DNA of 64,000 nt from Phenylobacterium aquaticum (GCF_022695515.1 NZ_JALDPT010000019.1:1-64000); one strand, 5' to 3'; counted from the stretch's first letter, positions 18,216 through 28,705 are shown. Made by a program: numbers and translations. The notes: generated by a model not told the origin, from the sequence alone.

Positions 18216-19792
18216 TGACCCTCGTCGATCCCCACGCCCTCAACGGCAAGCTGCCCAGGCCCGAGCGCACCGTCGAGGTGTTGGTGATCGGCGCCGGCCC
18301 GGCCGGAACCGCCGCCGCCATCGCCGCCGCCCGCCTGGGCGCGCAGGTGCTGCTGGTCGACGAGAACCCGGTCTCCGCCGGTCTGATGGGCCTCGACACC
18401 CCGCTCTATTTCGGCGGCCGGATGACCTCGGCCGTGCAGCGCCAGTCGCGGATGATCGAGCAGGTCTTCGCCGCCAATCCCGACCTCGAGACCGCCATGG
18501 AACTCGGCGTCGAGATTGCGCTGGGGACCTATGCCTGGGGCGCCTTCGTGAATGGCCCCGGCGTCGGGACCCTGCCGGAGCCGGTCGTCGGCCTGGCCGA
18601 CGAGGAGCGCGCCTGGCTGGTCGGCTTCAAGTCGCTGATCCTCGCCACCGGCGCCCGCGACATCGCTCTGTCCTTCCCTGGCTGGGACCAGCCGGGCGTC
18701 ATGGGCGCCAACGGCCTGGCCGCCCTGCTGGACCGCTACGACGCCTTCGCCGGCCGGCGCATCGTCATCCTCGGCTCCGGCGATCTGGCGCTGGACACCG
18801 CCCGCCGGGCGCTCGCCCGTGGCCTCGACGTGGTGGCGATCATCGAGGCCCTGGACACGATCCAGGGCGCGCCGGATCGCGCAAAAGATCTTCAGAATCA
18901 AGGCGTTGAAATCCTGACCGGCCAGGTGATCCATCGCGCCCTGGGCGGCCTGGACGGGGTCGAGAAGGTCGAGATCGGCCCGGTCTCCGGCCCGACCCGG
19001 ACCCTCGACTGCGACACGGTCTGTCAGGCCATCGGCCTGGCCCCGGCCATCGAACTCCTGAACATCCTGGGCGGGTCCCTGACCATGGATCCGGGCCGGG
19101 GCGGCCATGTCCCGGTGCTGGTCGACACCGTCAAAACCTCACTCGTCCATGTCTACGTCAGTGGCGACTCAGCTGGCCTCGCCGGCTGTGGCGAGGCCGG
19201 CGTCGCCCGGGCCGCGGCCCAGGGCGAAGCGGCTGCCCGCGCGGCCCTCGGCGAAGCCTACGATCCCGTGGCCCCGGCCCCGGCGGTAGATGCGATCGCC
19301 TACCAGCTCGCCTGGACCCGGGCCCTGATGAGCGTCGGCTCGGACGAGATCATGGTCTGTCAATGCGAGGAGGTCACCCGTGGCGACCTGCTCGGCGTCC
19401 AGCCCCCGCGCTACCTCGACCGTCCCGAGCGTATGGCCGCCCGCGACCTCAACAGCCTGACCGCCGACGGCCCGGCGAACCAGGATCAGATCAAGCGCCT
19501 GACGCGGGCCTGCATGGGCGCCTGCCAGGCCCGGCGCTGCCGCGAGCAGGTCGCCCTGATCCTCACGGCCGCGACCCAGGCCCCCGCAGGCTCCATCCCC
19601 CTGGCCGGCTTCCGCGCGCCGGTTCGCCCCTTGCCCCTGAAGGTCCTGGCCGACTGGAACGAGGCCGCCGAGATGGGCGCCGGCTGGGACGTCTGGTTCG
19701 GCATCCCCGAGCAGTGGATCCCCTATCGCGACATCGGCACCGAGCGGGAGGCGATGCACATCGCCATCCTCGGCGGCGACATGCACCTCTGA
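18215..19792 (+). CDS. FAD/NAD(P)-dependent oxidoreductase with C-terminal BFD-like [2Fe-2S] domain (HcnB/OoxA-like subunit)
   Basis: 525-aa flavoprotein. Start ATG 18215 overlaps the previous stop (TGATG). A Rossmann FAD motif is VLVIGAGPAGTAAAIAAARL near 18280; a second dinucleotide fold is RRIVILGSGDLALDTARRAL; an ATG-type FAD motif is LILATGARD. The C-terminal part carries four Cys of a BFD-like iron-sulfur site (MVCQCEEVTRGDLL and TRACMGACQARRC). This layout matches the alpha subunit of heteromeric amine or imino-acid oxidases (hydrogen cyanide synthase HcnB, octopine/nopaline oxidase OoxA). It should pair with the DAO-type subunit 10 bp downstream to oxidise an N-substituted amino acid. 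Confidence 0.85.
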   Translation: MTLVDPHALNGKLPRPERTVEVLVIGAGPAGTAAAIAAARLGAQVLLVDENPVSAGLMGLDTPLYFGGRMTSAVQRQSRMIEQVFAANPDLETAMELGVEIALGTYAWGAFVNGPGVGTLPEPVVGLADEERAWLVGFKSLILATGARDIALSFPGWDQPGVMGANGLAALLDRYDAFAGRRIVILGSGDLALDTARRALARGLDVVAIIEALDTIQGAPDRAKDLQNQGVEILTGQVIHRALGGLDGVEKVEIGPVSGPTRTLDCDTVCQAIGLAPAIELLNILGGSLTMDPGRGGHVPVLVDTVKTSLVHVYVSGDSAGLAGCGEAGVARAAAQGEAAARAALGEAYDPVAPAPAVDAIAYQLAWTRALMSVGSDEIMVCQCEEVTRGDLLGVQPPRYLDRPERMAARDLNSLTADGPANQDQIKRLTRACMGACQARRCREQVALILTAATQAPAGSIPLAGFRAPVRPLPLKVLADWNEAAEMGAGWDVWFGIPEQWIPYRDIGTEREAMHIAILGGDMHL

Positions 19793-19802
19793 GGACCCGG
19801 CC

Positions 19803-20956
19803 ATGACCAGTTCCAAAGGCGCCTCGGTGGTGATCGTGGGCGGCGGGGTGACCGGCCTCAGCGCCGGCTGGCAGCTGGCCCGCGCCGGCTGCGACGTGGT
19901 CGTCGTCGACAAGGGCGTCGTCGGCTACGAAGCCTCCAGCCGCAACGGCGGCGGGGCCTCGCACTATCACAGCCCCCTGTTCGCCGAGGAGCAGCGCCTC
20001 TGGCCGCAGATGGACGAGCTGCTCGGCTATCCGACCGAGTACCGCCGCGAGCGGTCATCGTGGCGCTCACCGAGGCCCAGCTGACCCACTACCACTACAT
20101 GGCCGCCATGTTTAACGAGCTCGGCTACACGGCCGAGCATCTCGACGTGAAGCAGGCGCTGGAGATGGCGCCCCTGGTCAACGACAGGATCCTGGGCGGC
20201 ATTCACCTGAAGTTCGGCGGCCAGGCCAATCCCCAGCGGACGGTCCAGGCCTATGCCTGGGCCATGCAGGACCATGGCGGGCGCATCCTGCAGAACGCCC
20301 AGGTCACCGGCTTCGAGACCGCCGGCGGCAAGGTCACGGCCGTGGTCACCAGCCGCGGGACCCTGGGCTGCGACGCCCTGGTGATCGCCGCCGGGCCCCA
20401 GACCGAGGGCCTCGCGGCCCAGCTCGGCGCCTTCGCGCCCATGGCGCCGGCCCGGGCCGAGATGATCATCACCGAGCCGGCCCCGTTGATGCCGATCGGC
20501 GGGGTGGACGGCAACGGCCTCTATGGCCGCCAGACCCTGCGCGGCAATCTCGCCTATGGCGGCGGCCCGCACGAATGGCTCGACGTGAGCGCGGCCGGCC
20601 CCAGCGCCCGACCGACCACGCCCCTGATGCGCAACCTCGCCAAGCGCGTCGCCGAACTGCTGCCCAAGGCCGAGCACCTGCGGGTGATCCGCAGCTGGGC
20701 CGGGGTGATCGAGACCACGCCTGACGGCCGGCCGATCCTCGATCGGCTGAAGGCGCCCGACAATGTGGTGCTGGCCTCGATGTCCGGGGTCGGCTTCGGC
20801 CTGTCGCCGGCCAGCGGCCACGCCATCTGCGACCTGGTGCTGGAGGGCCGTTGCACCTTCGCCGAGATCGACAAGCTGGGCGTCGACCGGTTCGCGGGCC
20901 TGTCGCCCGACTGGCGGGCCGAGCGCGGCTGGACCCCGGTCGCCCAGGCCGTCTAG
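19803..20956 (+). pseudogene. FAD-dependent DAO-family oxidase subunit (HcnC/OoxB-like), frameshifted as sequenced
   Basis: Flavin amine oxidase of the DAO family, partner of the preceding subunit. The first segment (19803-20084) holds the FAD motif VVIVGGGVTGLSAGWQLARA and YEASSRNGGGASHY. The frame then closes, and homology resumes in another frame from about 20054 (VIVALTEAQLTHYHYMAAMF) to 20956, ending with ASMSGVGFGLSPASGHAI. Restoring one base at about 20052-20053 rejoins them with no missing residues, for a total near 384 aa, normal for the family. A sequencing indel is more likely than real loss, because neither half shows decay. The end overlaps the converging Lrp gene by 4 bp. Confidence 0.8.
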
Positions 20957-21426
20957 GCGGCTGGCGGCGAGGTCCGCTGGATCACGGCGCGCAGGGCGAA
21001 GCTCGACTGGATGTGGGCCACATTCGGGATGCGCGTCAGCCGCCGGGTCAGGAAGTGCTCATAGGCGTCCAGGCTCGGCACCACGACCCGCAACATGTAG
21101 TCCGACCCGCCGGTCATCAGGAAGCAGCTCATCACCTCCGGCGCCCGCGAGATCTCGCGCTCGAACACCGCCAGGGCCTCCTCCGACTGGGTCGACAGGG
21201 TCACCGCCACATAGGCGCTCATGGCGTAGCCCAGCTTGCGTTCGTCGAGCCGCGCGCCATAGCCGGTGATGACCCCGTCCTTCTCCAGCCGTCGAACCCT
21301 GCGCAGCAGTGGGGTCTGGGAAAGCCCCACCTTTTCAGCAAGATCGCGCAGGCTGCCGCGGCCGTCCTCGGCCAGGGCGGCGAGGATCCGGCGGTCGATG
21401 TTGTCAAGCTTCGGCTCTGAGTTCAT
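20953..21426 (-). CDS. Lrp/AsnC family transcriptional regulator (MdeR-like position)
   Basis: 157-aa regulator with an N-terminal HTH (LDNIDRRILAALAEDGRGSL ... VGLSQTPLLRRVRRLE) and a C-terminal RAM ligand domain (YVAVTLSTQSEEALAVFERE and MTGGSDYMLRVVVP). It is divergent from the E1 dehydrogenase gene with a 127-bp AT-richer gap. In Pseudomonas putida an Lrp-type regulator, MdeR, governs methionine gamma-lyase and an E1 homologue, so this is a good positional counterpart. Amino acids are typical Lrp effectors. Confidence 0.9.
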   Translation of the reverse strand: MNSEPKLDNIDRRILAALAEDGRGSLRDLAEKVGLSQTPLLRRVRRLEKDGVITGYGARLDERKLGYAMSAYVAVTLSTQSEEALAVFEREISRAPEVMSCFLMTGGSDYMLRVVVPSLDAYEHFLTRRLTRIPNVAHIQSSFALRAVIQRTSPPAA

Positions 21427-21553
21427 TTGGGGCTTCTGAGGCGCAACATGAGTTCAATTATGCCAAATAAGGGCCTTTTGCGAGCGCAGATTGGCAGGAA
21501 TTGCTCTGCACGCGCCTATATATAGAGACCTCCACTCGTCGGAGGCGTCGCGC
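21427..21553 (+). promoter_or_regulatory. lrp-E1 divergent promoter region
   Basis: AT-richer than its surroundings, with TCAATTATGCCAAATAAGG (from about 21453) suitable for Lrp binding and TATATATAGAG near 21528 as a possible -10 for the E1 gene (TTGGCA about 19-20 nt upstream as a loose -35). GGAGG at 21541 precedes the chosen GTG start by 8 nt. The site calls are by eye. Confidence 0.4.
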
Positions 21554-23899
21554 GTGCTGAAGGTCCAGAACCCCGTCAACGACAACCTGGCGATCCTGCA
21601 GGAGCTGGACCGCAAGGTGCACTGGCTCTCCGCCTGGATGATCCACAACGCCAACCACCTGCGCGAAAGCCGCGACGGGCTGAAGGTCGGCGGCCACCAG
21701 GCGTCCTGCGCCTCTATCGCCACCATCATGTCGGCGCTCTATTTCGGGGTGCTGCGGCCCGAGGACCGGGTGGCGGTCAAGCCGCACGCCAGCCCGGTGT
21801 TCCACGCGATCCAATATCTCTACGGCCGCCAGAGCCTGGACCAGATCCAGAATTTCCGCAGCTTCGGCGGCGCCCAGTCCTATCCGTCTCGGACCAAGGA
21901 CAAGGACGATGTCGATTTCTCGACCGGGTCGGTGGGCCTCGGCGTGGCCATGACCGCGTTCTCATCCATCGTGCAGGACTACATGCTGGCTCACGGCCGC
22001 ATGGAGCCGGGCCGTACGGGGCGGATGATCTCGCTGCTGGGCGATGCGGAGCTGGACGAGGGCAACATCTATGAGTGCCTGATCGAGGGCTCCAAGCACG
22101 ACCTGCGCAACACCTGGTGGATCGTCGACTACAATCGCCAGAGCCTGGACGCGACCACCTGGGACCGCATGTTCCTGCGCTTCGCCGACGTGTTCGCGAC
22201 CATGGGCTGGGACGTCATAACCCTGAAATACGGGCGCAAGCTTCAGGCGGCCTTCAAGCTGCCGGGCGGAGAGGCCCTGCGCGAATGGATCGACGAATGT
22301 CCGAACGACCTGTTCGCGGCCTTGAGCTTCCAGGGCGGTGCGGCCTGGCGGGCTCGGCTGGAGGCGGATTTCGCCAAGCGCCCGGCGGTGCTGGCGCTGA
22401 TCGCCGGCTATGACGATGACGAACTGACCGCCCTGATGACCAATCTCGGCGGCCACGACCTCGACCTGCTGCTCGAGACCTTTCAGTCGGTGGACGACAC
22501 CCGCCCCAAGCTGTTCATCGCCTATACCATCAAGGGCTTCGGCCTGCCGTTCCAGGGCCACAAGGACAATCACTCCGGCCTGATGACCCCGACCCAGATG
22601 GAGGCCTTCCGGGGCCGCATGGGGGTGGAGCACGGGCGCGAGTGGGAGGCCTTCGAAGGCCTGCCCCGTCCGGAGGCGGAGTATCGCCGCTATCTCGACA
22701 ACGCCGCGTTCCAGGCGCGCCCGAAGTCCCGCCCGCAGGCGCCGGTCATCCCGGTGCCGGACGCCGCCAGCTTCCCGCGCCCGACCGGCCGCCAATCGAC
22801 CCAGGTCGCCTTCGGCAAGGTGCTGAACGATCTGGCCCGCATCGGCGGTCCCCTCGCCGACGCCATGGTGACCACCTCGCCCGACGTGACGGTTTCGACC
22901 AATCTCGGCGGCTTCGTGAACCAGCGCGGCCTGTTCGCCCGCGAGCTGCGCCCCGACCAGTTCAAGGACAGCAAGATCGCCTCGCCGCAAAAGTGGGCCA
23001 TGGGGCCGCAGGGCCAGCACATCGAACTCGGCATCGCCGAGAACAATCTGTTCCTGATTCTGGGCGCCCTGGGCCTGGCCGGCGACCTGTTCGGCGAGCG
23101 GTTGATCCCGGTGGGCACGGTCTATGACCCCTTCATCAACCGCGGCCTCGATGCTCTGAACTACGCCTGTTACCAGGACGCCCGCTTCATGCTGGTGGCC
23201 ACGCCGTCGGGTCTGACCCTGGCGCCCGAAGGCGGCGCCCACCAGTCGATCCACACCCCGCTGATCGGCATGGCCCAGGACAAGCTCAGCTATTTCGAGC
23301 CGGCCTATGTGGATGAGCTGGTCGAGATCATGCGCTGGGGCTTCGAGCACATGCAGACCCCGGACGGCGGCTCGATCTATCTGCGGCTATCCACCCGCGC
23401 CCTGGATCAGCCGGATCGCACCCTGACCCCGGACCAGATCGAGGCGGTGCTGGCCGGCGCCTATTGGCAGGTCGAGCCGGAGCCGGGCGCGGAGTTCGCC
23501 ATCGTCTATACCGGCGCCGTGGCGCCCGAGGCGCTCGAGGCGTTCGCGCAGATCCGCGAGGACCTGCCGGGCGCCGGCCTCTTGGCCGTGACCAGTCCCG
23601 ACCGCCTGCATCGCGGCTGGTCCCAGGCGCTGACCGCGCGGGCCAGGGGGGAGCGGGTCGCCGCCCATGTGGAGCGTCTGCTGGGCCGGCTCGCGCCGGG
23701 CGCGGGCCTCGCCACCGTCATCGACGGACCGCCCGCGACGCTCTCCTGGCTGGGCGGGGTGCGGGGCAACCGGGTCGCGCCGCTCGGCCTCGATCGCTTC
23801 GGCCAGTCCGGCGACGTGCCGGACCTCTATCGCGCCTATCGCCTGGACGCCGAGGCCATCCTCGACGCCTCCGCCTCCGCCCTGATCGATCCGGTCTGA
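21554..23899 (+). CDS. Homodimeric 2-oxoacid dehydrogenase E1 (AceE/MdeB-like)
   Basis: Thiamine-diphosphate E1 component, 781 aa, of the single-chain AceE type rather than the alpha/beta type. It would decarboxylate pyruvate or 2-oxobutyrate and pass the acyl group to E2. Start GTG 21554 ([11 protein letters not shown]) has GGAGG 8 nt upstream; an earlier TTG at 21491 lies in the promoter. The ThDP motif is [11 protein letters not shown] ... [12 protein letters not shown] (about 22040-22150). The transketolase middle domain contains [20 protein letters not shown] with the catalytic Glu region. It is shorter than E. coli AceE (887 aa). Its position between an Lrp regulator and an E2 and near a gamma-lyase family gene mirrors MdeB, the 2-oxobutyrate-linked E1 homologue. 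Confidence 0.88.
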   Translation: MLKVQNPVNDNLAILQELDRKVHWLSAWMIHNANHLRESRDGLKVGGHQASCASIATIMSALYFGVLRPEDRVAVKPHASPVFHAIQYLYGRQSLDQIQNFRSFGGAQSYPSRTKDKDDVDFSTGSVGLGVAMTAFSSIVQDYMLAHGRMEPGRTGRMISLLGDAELDEGNIYECLIEGSKHDLRNTWWIVDYNRQSLDATTWDRMFLRFADVFATMGWDVITLKYGRKLQAAFKLPGGEALREWIDECPNDLFAALSFQGGAAWRARLEADFAKRPAVLALIAGYDDDELTALMTNLGGHDLDLLLETFQSVDDTRPKLFIAYTIKGFGLPFQGHKDNHSGLMTPTQMEAFRGRMGVEHGREWEAFEGLPRPEAEYRRYLDNAAFQARPKSRPQAPVIPVPDAASFPRPTGRQSTQVAFGKVLNDLARIGGPLADAMVTTSPDVTVSTNLGGFVNQRGLFARELRPDQFKDSKIASPQKWAMGPQGQHIELGIAENNLFLILGALGLAGDLFGERLIPVGTVYDPFINRGLDALNYACYQDARFMLVATPSGLTLAPEGGAHQSIHTPLIGMAQDKLSYFEPAYVDELVEIMRWGFEHMQTPDGGSIYLRLSTRALDQPDRTLTPDQIEAVLAGAYWQVEPEPGAEFAIVYTGAVAPEALEAFAQIREDLPGAGLLAVTSPDRLHRGWSQALTARARGERVAAHVERLLGRLAPGAGLATVIDGPPATLSWLGGVRGNRVAPLGLDRFGQSGDVPDLYRAYRLDAEAILDASASALIDPV

Positions 23900-23903
23900 C
23901 GCC

Positions 23904-25256
23904 ATGTCCATTGATGTCCTGATGCCCGCCCTGTCGCCGACCATGGAGGAGGGGACGCTCGCCAAGTGGCACGTGAAGAAGGGCGATGTGGTGAAGTCCG
24001 GCGATGTGATCGCCGAGATCGAGACCGACAAGGCGACCATGGAGGTCGAGGCGGTCGACGAGGGCGTGGTCGAGGACGTTCTGGTGCCGGAAGGGACCGA
24101 GGGCGTGAAGGTCAATACGCCCATCGCCCGGCTGGTGGGGGAGGGCGAGGCGGCGGCGCCTGCTTCTCCTGTTCCTTCTCCCCTTGCGGGAGAAGGTGGC
24201 CCTGCGGAGCAGGGTCGGATGAGGGGTCTTGCTGACTCCGCCGAAAAGCCCGTCATCGAGGTTGCGGCTGGGGGAGCGCAACCCCTCATCCGACCGCTCT
24301 CCGAGCGGCCACCTTCTCCCTCAAGGGGAGAAGGGTCTGACGGCAGGATATTCGCCTCGCCGCTCGCGCGCCGGATCGCCCAGCAGAAGGGGCTGGATCT
24401 GTCGGCCCTGAAGGGCTCGGGCCCGCATGGCCGGATCATCAAGGCCGATGTCGAGTCCGCGACGCCGGGCGCCGCCCGTCCCGCGCCGGCCGCTGCCGGC
24501 GGGACGACGACGGCCGCGACCGCCCCGCGTCAGGTGCTGAGCCTGGCCCAGATGGGCATTCCGGACGGCTCCTATGACCTCATCCCGCTGGACGGGATGC
24601 GCAAGACCGTGGCGCGCAGGCTCACCGAGAGCTTCCGGGACGTGCCGCACTTCCCCCTGACGCTCGATCTGGAGATCGACGCCCTGCTGGCTGGCCGGGT
24701 GAAGATCAACGCCCTGCTGGAGCGCCAGGGCGTCAAGGTCAGCGTCAATGACCTGGTGATCAAGGCCGCGGCCATCGCGCTGCGCCAGGTGCCGGAGGCC
24801 AACGCCTCCTACACGCCGGAAGGCATCGCCCTGCACCACCATGCGGACATCGCCATGGCGGTGGCCCTGGACGGCGGGCTGATCACCCCGATCATCCGGG
24901 CGGCGGAGACAAAGGGTCTGGCCCAGATCGCCACCGAGGCCAAGGACCTGGCGGCGCGGGCGCGGGCGCGGAAGCTGAAGCCCGAGGAATTCCAGGGCGG
25001 GACCTTCTCGATCTCGAACCTCGGCATGTACGGGATCAAGGCCTTCTCCTCGATCATCAACGAGCCCCAGGGCGCGATCCTGTCGGTGGGCGCGGGCGAG
25101 CAGCGGCCGGTGGTGAAGAACGGACAGCTGGCCGTGGCCACGGTGATGACCGTCACCATGACCTGTGATCACCGGGTGGTGGACGGCGCCGTCGGTGCGC
25201 GCTGGCTCGCCGCCTTCAAGGCCCTGGTCGAAGAGCCGCTCGGCCTTATCCTCTGA
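23904..25256 (+). CDS. Dihydrolipoamide acyltransferase E2 (PdhC-like) with repeat-derived linker
   Basis: E2 core of a 2-oxoacid dehydrogenase, 450 aa. Lipoyl domain at 1-80 ([20 protein letters not shown], lipoyl-Lys in ETDKATM, K43); peripheral-subunit-binding domain about 147-185 ([20 protein letters not shown]); catalytic domain about 220-450 with the active-site DHRVVDG (His423). Residues about 91-144 are not a normal Ala/Pro linker but the translation of a palindromic repeat (24174-24335), in frame. The lipoyl and catalytic sequences look like alphaproteobacterial PdhC, which normally pairs with an alpha/beta E1, yet here the partner is a homodimeric E1. No E3 gene is in the window. 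The last 11 bp overlap soxG. Confidence 0.9.
   Translation: MSIDVLMPALSPTMEEGTLAKWHVKKGDVVKSGDVIAEIETDKATMEVEAVDEGVVEDVLVPEGTEGVKVNTPIARLVGEGEAAAPASPVPSPLAGEGGPAEQGRMRGLADSAEKPVIEVAAGGAQPLIRPLSERPPSPSRGEGSDGRIFASPLARRIAQQKGLDLSALKGSGPHGRIIKADVESATPGAARPAPAAAGGTTTAATAPRQVLSLAQMGIPDGSYDLIPLDGMRKTVARRLTESFRDVPHFPLTLDLEIDALLAGRVKINALLERQGVKVSVNDLVIKAAAIALRQVPEANASYTPEGIALHHHADIAMAVALDGGLITPIIRAAETKGLAQIATEAKDLAARARARKLKPEEFQGGTFSISNLGMYGIKAFSSIINEPQGAILSVGAGEQRPVVKNGQLAVATVMTVTMTCDHRVVDGAVGARWLAAFKALVEEPLGLIL
24174..24335. repeat. bilateral palindromic repeat inside the E2 gene, copy D
   Basis: 162 bp (54 codons) with left arm CCTTCTCCCCTTGCGGGAGA then AGGTGGCC ... GGTCGGATGAGGGGT and right arm ACCCCTCATCCGACC ... 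GGCCACC then TTCTCCCTCAAGGGGAGAAG. It preserves the reading frame of the E2 inter-domain linker. Outline as copies A-C and E, but with a different arm sequence (TTCTCCC rather than CTCTCCCC), so it may be a sub-family. Confidence 0.75.
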
Positions 25257-25767
25257 CGTCGAGGTTGCCGGCGACGCTGGTCCAGTAGGCGAAGAGGTCG
25301 GCGGCGTAGCTCGGCGCCACATAGGCGTCGACCCGGGTCTCGGCGATCACGTCGAAGCGGACGGCCATGTGCTCGATCACCGTGCCGGCGACGCAACCCG
25401 GCGCGAAGGCCGGATTCTCGGCGTCGAACACCCCGCCATGGGTCAGCAGGACGCGCCAGTCGGTGCCGACGAGGACGCAGCGGGCCGCCGCGCCGGAGAT
25501 GTCGGTGACTGCGCCGTCGGCGCCGGCGATCTCGACCAGCCGATCGAGGATCGTCTGAGCCGGGTCCGTCTCGACACGGATCATCCAGGCGCCCGGCTCA
25601 CGCCAGATCACCCGCAGGCCGGACGTCGTGATCGCCTGGCCCGCGCCGGGCAGGGCGGCGCCGAAGGCCGCGGCGAAGCGGGCGGAGGTCTCGGCCAGTC
25701 CGCTCCACAGCTCCAGGCGGATCAGGGGCTGGGCGGGGGCGGCCTGGAAGCGCGGGGCGTCAGTCAC
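25246..25767 (-). CDS. soxG: Sarcosine oxidase gamma subunit
   Basis: 173-aa subunit of heterotetrameric sarcosine oxidase. It is folate-binding-protein-like ([57 protein letters not shown]) and caps the THF-binding region of the alpha subunit. It overlaps soxA by 8 bp as the last gene of the soxBDAG operon and converges with the E2 gene with an 11-bp overlap. Gamma subunits are poorly conserved, so position carries much of the weight. Confidence 0.85.
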   Translation of the reverse strand: MTDAPRFQAAPAQPLIRLELWSGLAETSARFAAAFGAALPGAGQAITTSGLRVIWREPGAWMIRVETDPAQTILDRLVEIAGADGAVTDISGAAARCVLVGTDWRVLLTHGGVFDAENPAFAPGCVAGTVIEHMAVRFDVIAETRVDAYVAPSYAADLFAYWTSVAGNLDVRG

Positions 25768-28705
25768 GATAGCGCGCTCCCTCGGGATCGTAGAACACCG
25801 GCTCGACCACCCGCACCTTGGCGCTCACGCCGCGGGTCGGGGACCAGGCGGTCAGGGTCTCGCCCATCCTGGTCCGGCCGTCTCGCAGCAGGGCGAGCGC
25901 CACGGAGCCGTCTTCGAGAACGCGGGGGCTGGCGGCGGTGACATGGCCCTCGGGCTCGCCGGGAGCGTGGCGGACCAGCATCGAGCCTTCCGGAATCGAC
26001 CCCTCCGACTCCAGGCCGACCAGCTGCTGGCGGCCGGTCTCGGCCACCAGCGCGGGACGCTGCAGGGCCGGGGCGCCGACGAAGGGCCGGGCGGGGTTCA
26101 GCATGCGATGCAGGCCGAGGTCCTGGGGCGTGGTGCGGCCGTCGATCTCGCCGCCGACCACGACATGGCCTTTCTCGATGCGGAGGAACTCCAGGGCTTC
26201 GATGCCATAGGGATGGCCGCCGAGGGCATGGCCCGCCGCGTCGATGGCCGTCCAGACGGGCGCGATCTCCTGGCCCGCGGCATAGATCTCGAAGGCCCGC
26301 TCGCCGGAATAGCTGGCCGCCAGGATCAGGACGGGGACCCCGGCGATCCGGCCGCGGGCCACCGACATGTGGCGGGGCATGTCGGTCAGCCCCGTGACCT
26401 GGGCGACCAGGGCCTTGGCGCGGGGGCCGGCGACGGCGATCCCGGCCCAGTGCTCCTGGACATTGGCGATGGCGACCTTGAGCTGAGGCGCCAGGATCTG
26501 GCGGACATAGGCCAGATGGTGGGCCATGCGGTCCGCGCCGCCGGTGGAGCTGGTCAGCAGATAACGGTCGGTGCCGATGCGCCAGACTGTGCCGTCATCC
26601 ATGACCATGCCGTCTTCGCGCAGCATGAAGGTGTAGCGCCCGCGGCCTACGGCCAGCTTGGCGACGGTGGTCGTGCAGACCCGCTCCAGGAAGGCGGCGG
26701 CGTCGGGGCCCGCGATCTCGAACTTGCCGAGTGTCGAGACGTCGATCCAGCCGACGGCCTCGCGCACGGCCCGGGCCTCGCGCATGGAGGCGGCGTGCAG
26801 GTCCTCGCCGGCCAGCGGATAGGCGCGGGGGCGCGACCAGTAGCCGACAGGCTGCCAGATCGGCTTGCGCGCGGCGTGCAGGTCATAGAGGGCCGGTCGG
26901 CGCAGGGGCGCGGAATGGAAGCCGGTTCCGTGACCGGCCAGGGCGCCGAGGGTCACGGGCGTATAGGGCGGCCGGAAGGTGGTCAGGCCGACCTCGGGAA
27001 CCGGCCGGCCCTCGCGCGCGGCCAGGCGGGCCAGGCCGATGATGTTGCTGGTCTTGCCCTGGTCGGTGGCCATGCCCAACGTGGTGTAGCGCTTCAGGTG
27101 CTCGACCGAGCGGTAGCCCTCCTGCCAGGCGAGATCGACATCCGCCAGGGTCACGTCGTTCTGGAAGTCGACGAACGTATGCTTGAGGTCGGTTCCCGGC
27201 GGCGGGGCCAGGGCGGCGACGCTGTTGGACGGTCCGGGATAGGTCTCCGCCGCCTGGGGCGGTCCGCCCTTGGGCATGGGCTTGCCCAGGCCGTGCGCCG
27301 CGGCGCCGCCGGCCGCCCAGCCCTCGGCCAGGATTTCGGCGAGATCGTCGAGGCCCGCGGCGGAGCCCGTGGTCGACTGGTTCTGGCGCGCGACATCGGG
27401 GGCGAAGGCGCCGCTGGTCTCGTCCCAGGCCAGGGTCCCGCCGGCCTGCATGTGCAGGTGGGCGACGGGGGAGAAGCCGCCGGAGACCGCGATCAGGTCG
27501 CAGGCCAGCTTGATCGCCCCGGTTTCAGTGCGGGCTTCGGCGCCGGTCAGGCCGCCGGCCCCTCCGATGGCGCGGGTGACCTGGGCGTTGAAGCGCACCG
27601 GGAAGCGATCCTGGGCGGCTTTGACGATGGAACTGTCCGAGGGCGGACGACTGTCGAGCACGGCGGCGATTTCGCATCCGACCTCGGCCAGGGCGAAGGC
27701 GGTGCGATAGGCGTCGTCATTGCAGGCCGCGATCACCGCGCGCCGACCCGGCGTCACGCCATAGCGATGGATATAGGTCCGCACCGCTTGGGCCAGCATC
27801 ACGCCGGGCCGGTCATTGTCGGCGAAGGGCAGGGGGCGCTCGATGGCGCCGGTCGCCAGGATCACGCGCCCCGCGCGCACGCGCCAGAGCCGCTGGGCCG
27901 GGGCGTCGGCGGCCGGCGCCTGGCCGGGTTCCGTCACCTTCTCTGAGAGGGTGACGAGGTCGTGGTCCCAATAGCCGACGGCGGTGGTGCGGGTCAGGAT
28001 GCGGACGCCGCGTCCGGCCAGGGTGGACTGGGCGCCGGCGATCCAGTCGACGGCGTCGGCGCCGTCGATCTGGGCGGCGTCGCGTAGGAGGCCGCCGCCG
28101 AGGCGGGAATCCTGCTCGGCCAGAATGACCCGCGCCCCGGCCGCCGAGGCCGCCAGGGCGGCGGCGAGGCCGGCGGGACCCGCGCCCACCACCAACACGT
28201 CGCAGAAGGCGGCGCGGTGATCGAAGCGGTCGGGGTCGGCGGCGACGGGGGGCTTCCCGAGACCGGCCGCGTGGCGGATGAAGTGCTCATAGACCTTCCA
28301 GAGGCCGGGCTTGCCCAGGAAGGCCTTGTAGTAGAACCCGGCCGGAATGAAGCGGCTGAAGGCGCCCAGCACCGCGCCCGCGTCGAACGCCAGGGACGGC
28401 CAGCGGTTCTGACTTTCGGCGACCAGGCCGTCATAGAGGAACAGGTCGGTGGCCCGGGTGTTGGGCTCGAACCGCCCCTCGACGCCCACGCCGACCAGGG
28501 CGCTGGGCTCCTCGACTCCGGCGGCGAGGATCCCGCGCGGCCGGTGGTACTTGAAGCTGCGGCCCAGGAGGCCGATGCCGTTGGCGAGCAGGGCCGAGGC
28601 GAGGGTGTCGCCCGGGTGGCCCTCATAAAGCTGGCCGTCAAAGGTGAAGGCGATCGTCCGGGTGCGGTCGATCAGGCCGCCGGCCGGCAGGCGGGCGCTG
28701 GTCAT
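25760..28705 (-). CDS. soxA: Sarcosine oxidase alpha subunit
   Basis: 981 aa, the usual length. It binds NAD+ and, through a C-terminal GcvT-like half, tetrahydrofolate, so that the methyl group of sarcosine (or a related N-methyl amino acid) leaves as 5,10-methylene-THF. N-terminal Fer2_4-like segment (FTFDGQLYEGHPGDTLASAL), Rossmann motif VLVVGAGPAGLAAALAASAA, then an aminomethyltransferase domain (WIDVSTLGKFEIAGPDAAAF; GIEALEFLRIEKGH). Start ATG 28705 overlaps the soxD stop (TGATG); the longer frame to 28810 is an artefact running antisense to nothing known and through soxD. Confidence 0.92.
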   Translation of the reverse strand: MTSARLPAGGLIDRTRTIAFTFDGQLYEGHPGDTLASALLANGIGLLGRSFKYHRPRGILAAGVEEPSALVGVGVEGRFEPNTRATDLFLYDGLVAESQNRWPSLAFDAGAVLGAFSRFIPAGFYYKAFLGKPGLWKVYEHFIRHAAGLGKPPVAADPDRFDHRAAFCDVLVVGAGPAGLAAALAASAAGARVILAEQDSRLGGGLLRDAAQIDGADAVDWIAGAQSTLAGRGVRILTRTTAVGYWDHDLVTLSEKVTEPGQAPAADAPAQRLWRVRAGRVILATGAIERPLPFADNDRPGVMLAQAVRTYIHRYGVTPGRRAVIAACNDDAYRTAFALAEVGCEIAAVLDSRPPSDSSIVKAAQDRFPVRFNAQVTRAIGGAGGLTGAEARTETGAIKLACDLIAVSGGFSPVAHLHMQAGGTLAWDETSGAFAPDVARQNQSTTGSAAGLDDLAEILAEGWAAGGAAAHGLGKPMPKGGPPQAAETYPGPSNSVAALAPPPGTDLKHTFVDFQNDVTLADVDLAWQEGYRSVEHLKRYTTLGMATDQGKTSNIIGLARLAAREGRPVPEVGLTTFRPPYTPVTLGALAGHGTGFHSAPLRRPALYDLHAARKPIWQPVGYWSRPRAYPLAGEDLHAASMREARAVREAVGWIDVSTLGKFEIAGPDAAAFLERVCTTTVAKLAVGRGRYTFMLREDGMVMDDGTVWRIGTDRYLLTSSTGGADRMAHHLAYVRQILAPQLKVAIANVQEHWAGIAVAGPRAKALVAQVTGLTDMPRHMSVARGRIAGVPVLILAASYSGERAFEIYAAGQEIAPVWTAIDAAGHALGGHPYGIEALEFLRIEKGHVVVGGEIDGRTTPQDLGLHRMLNPARPFVGAPALQRPALVAETGRQQLVGLESEGSIPEGSMLVRHAPGEPEGHVTAASPRVLEDGSVALALLRDGRTRMGETLTAWSPTRGVSAKVRVVEPVFYDPEGARYRD

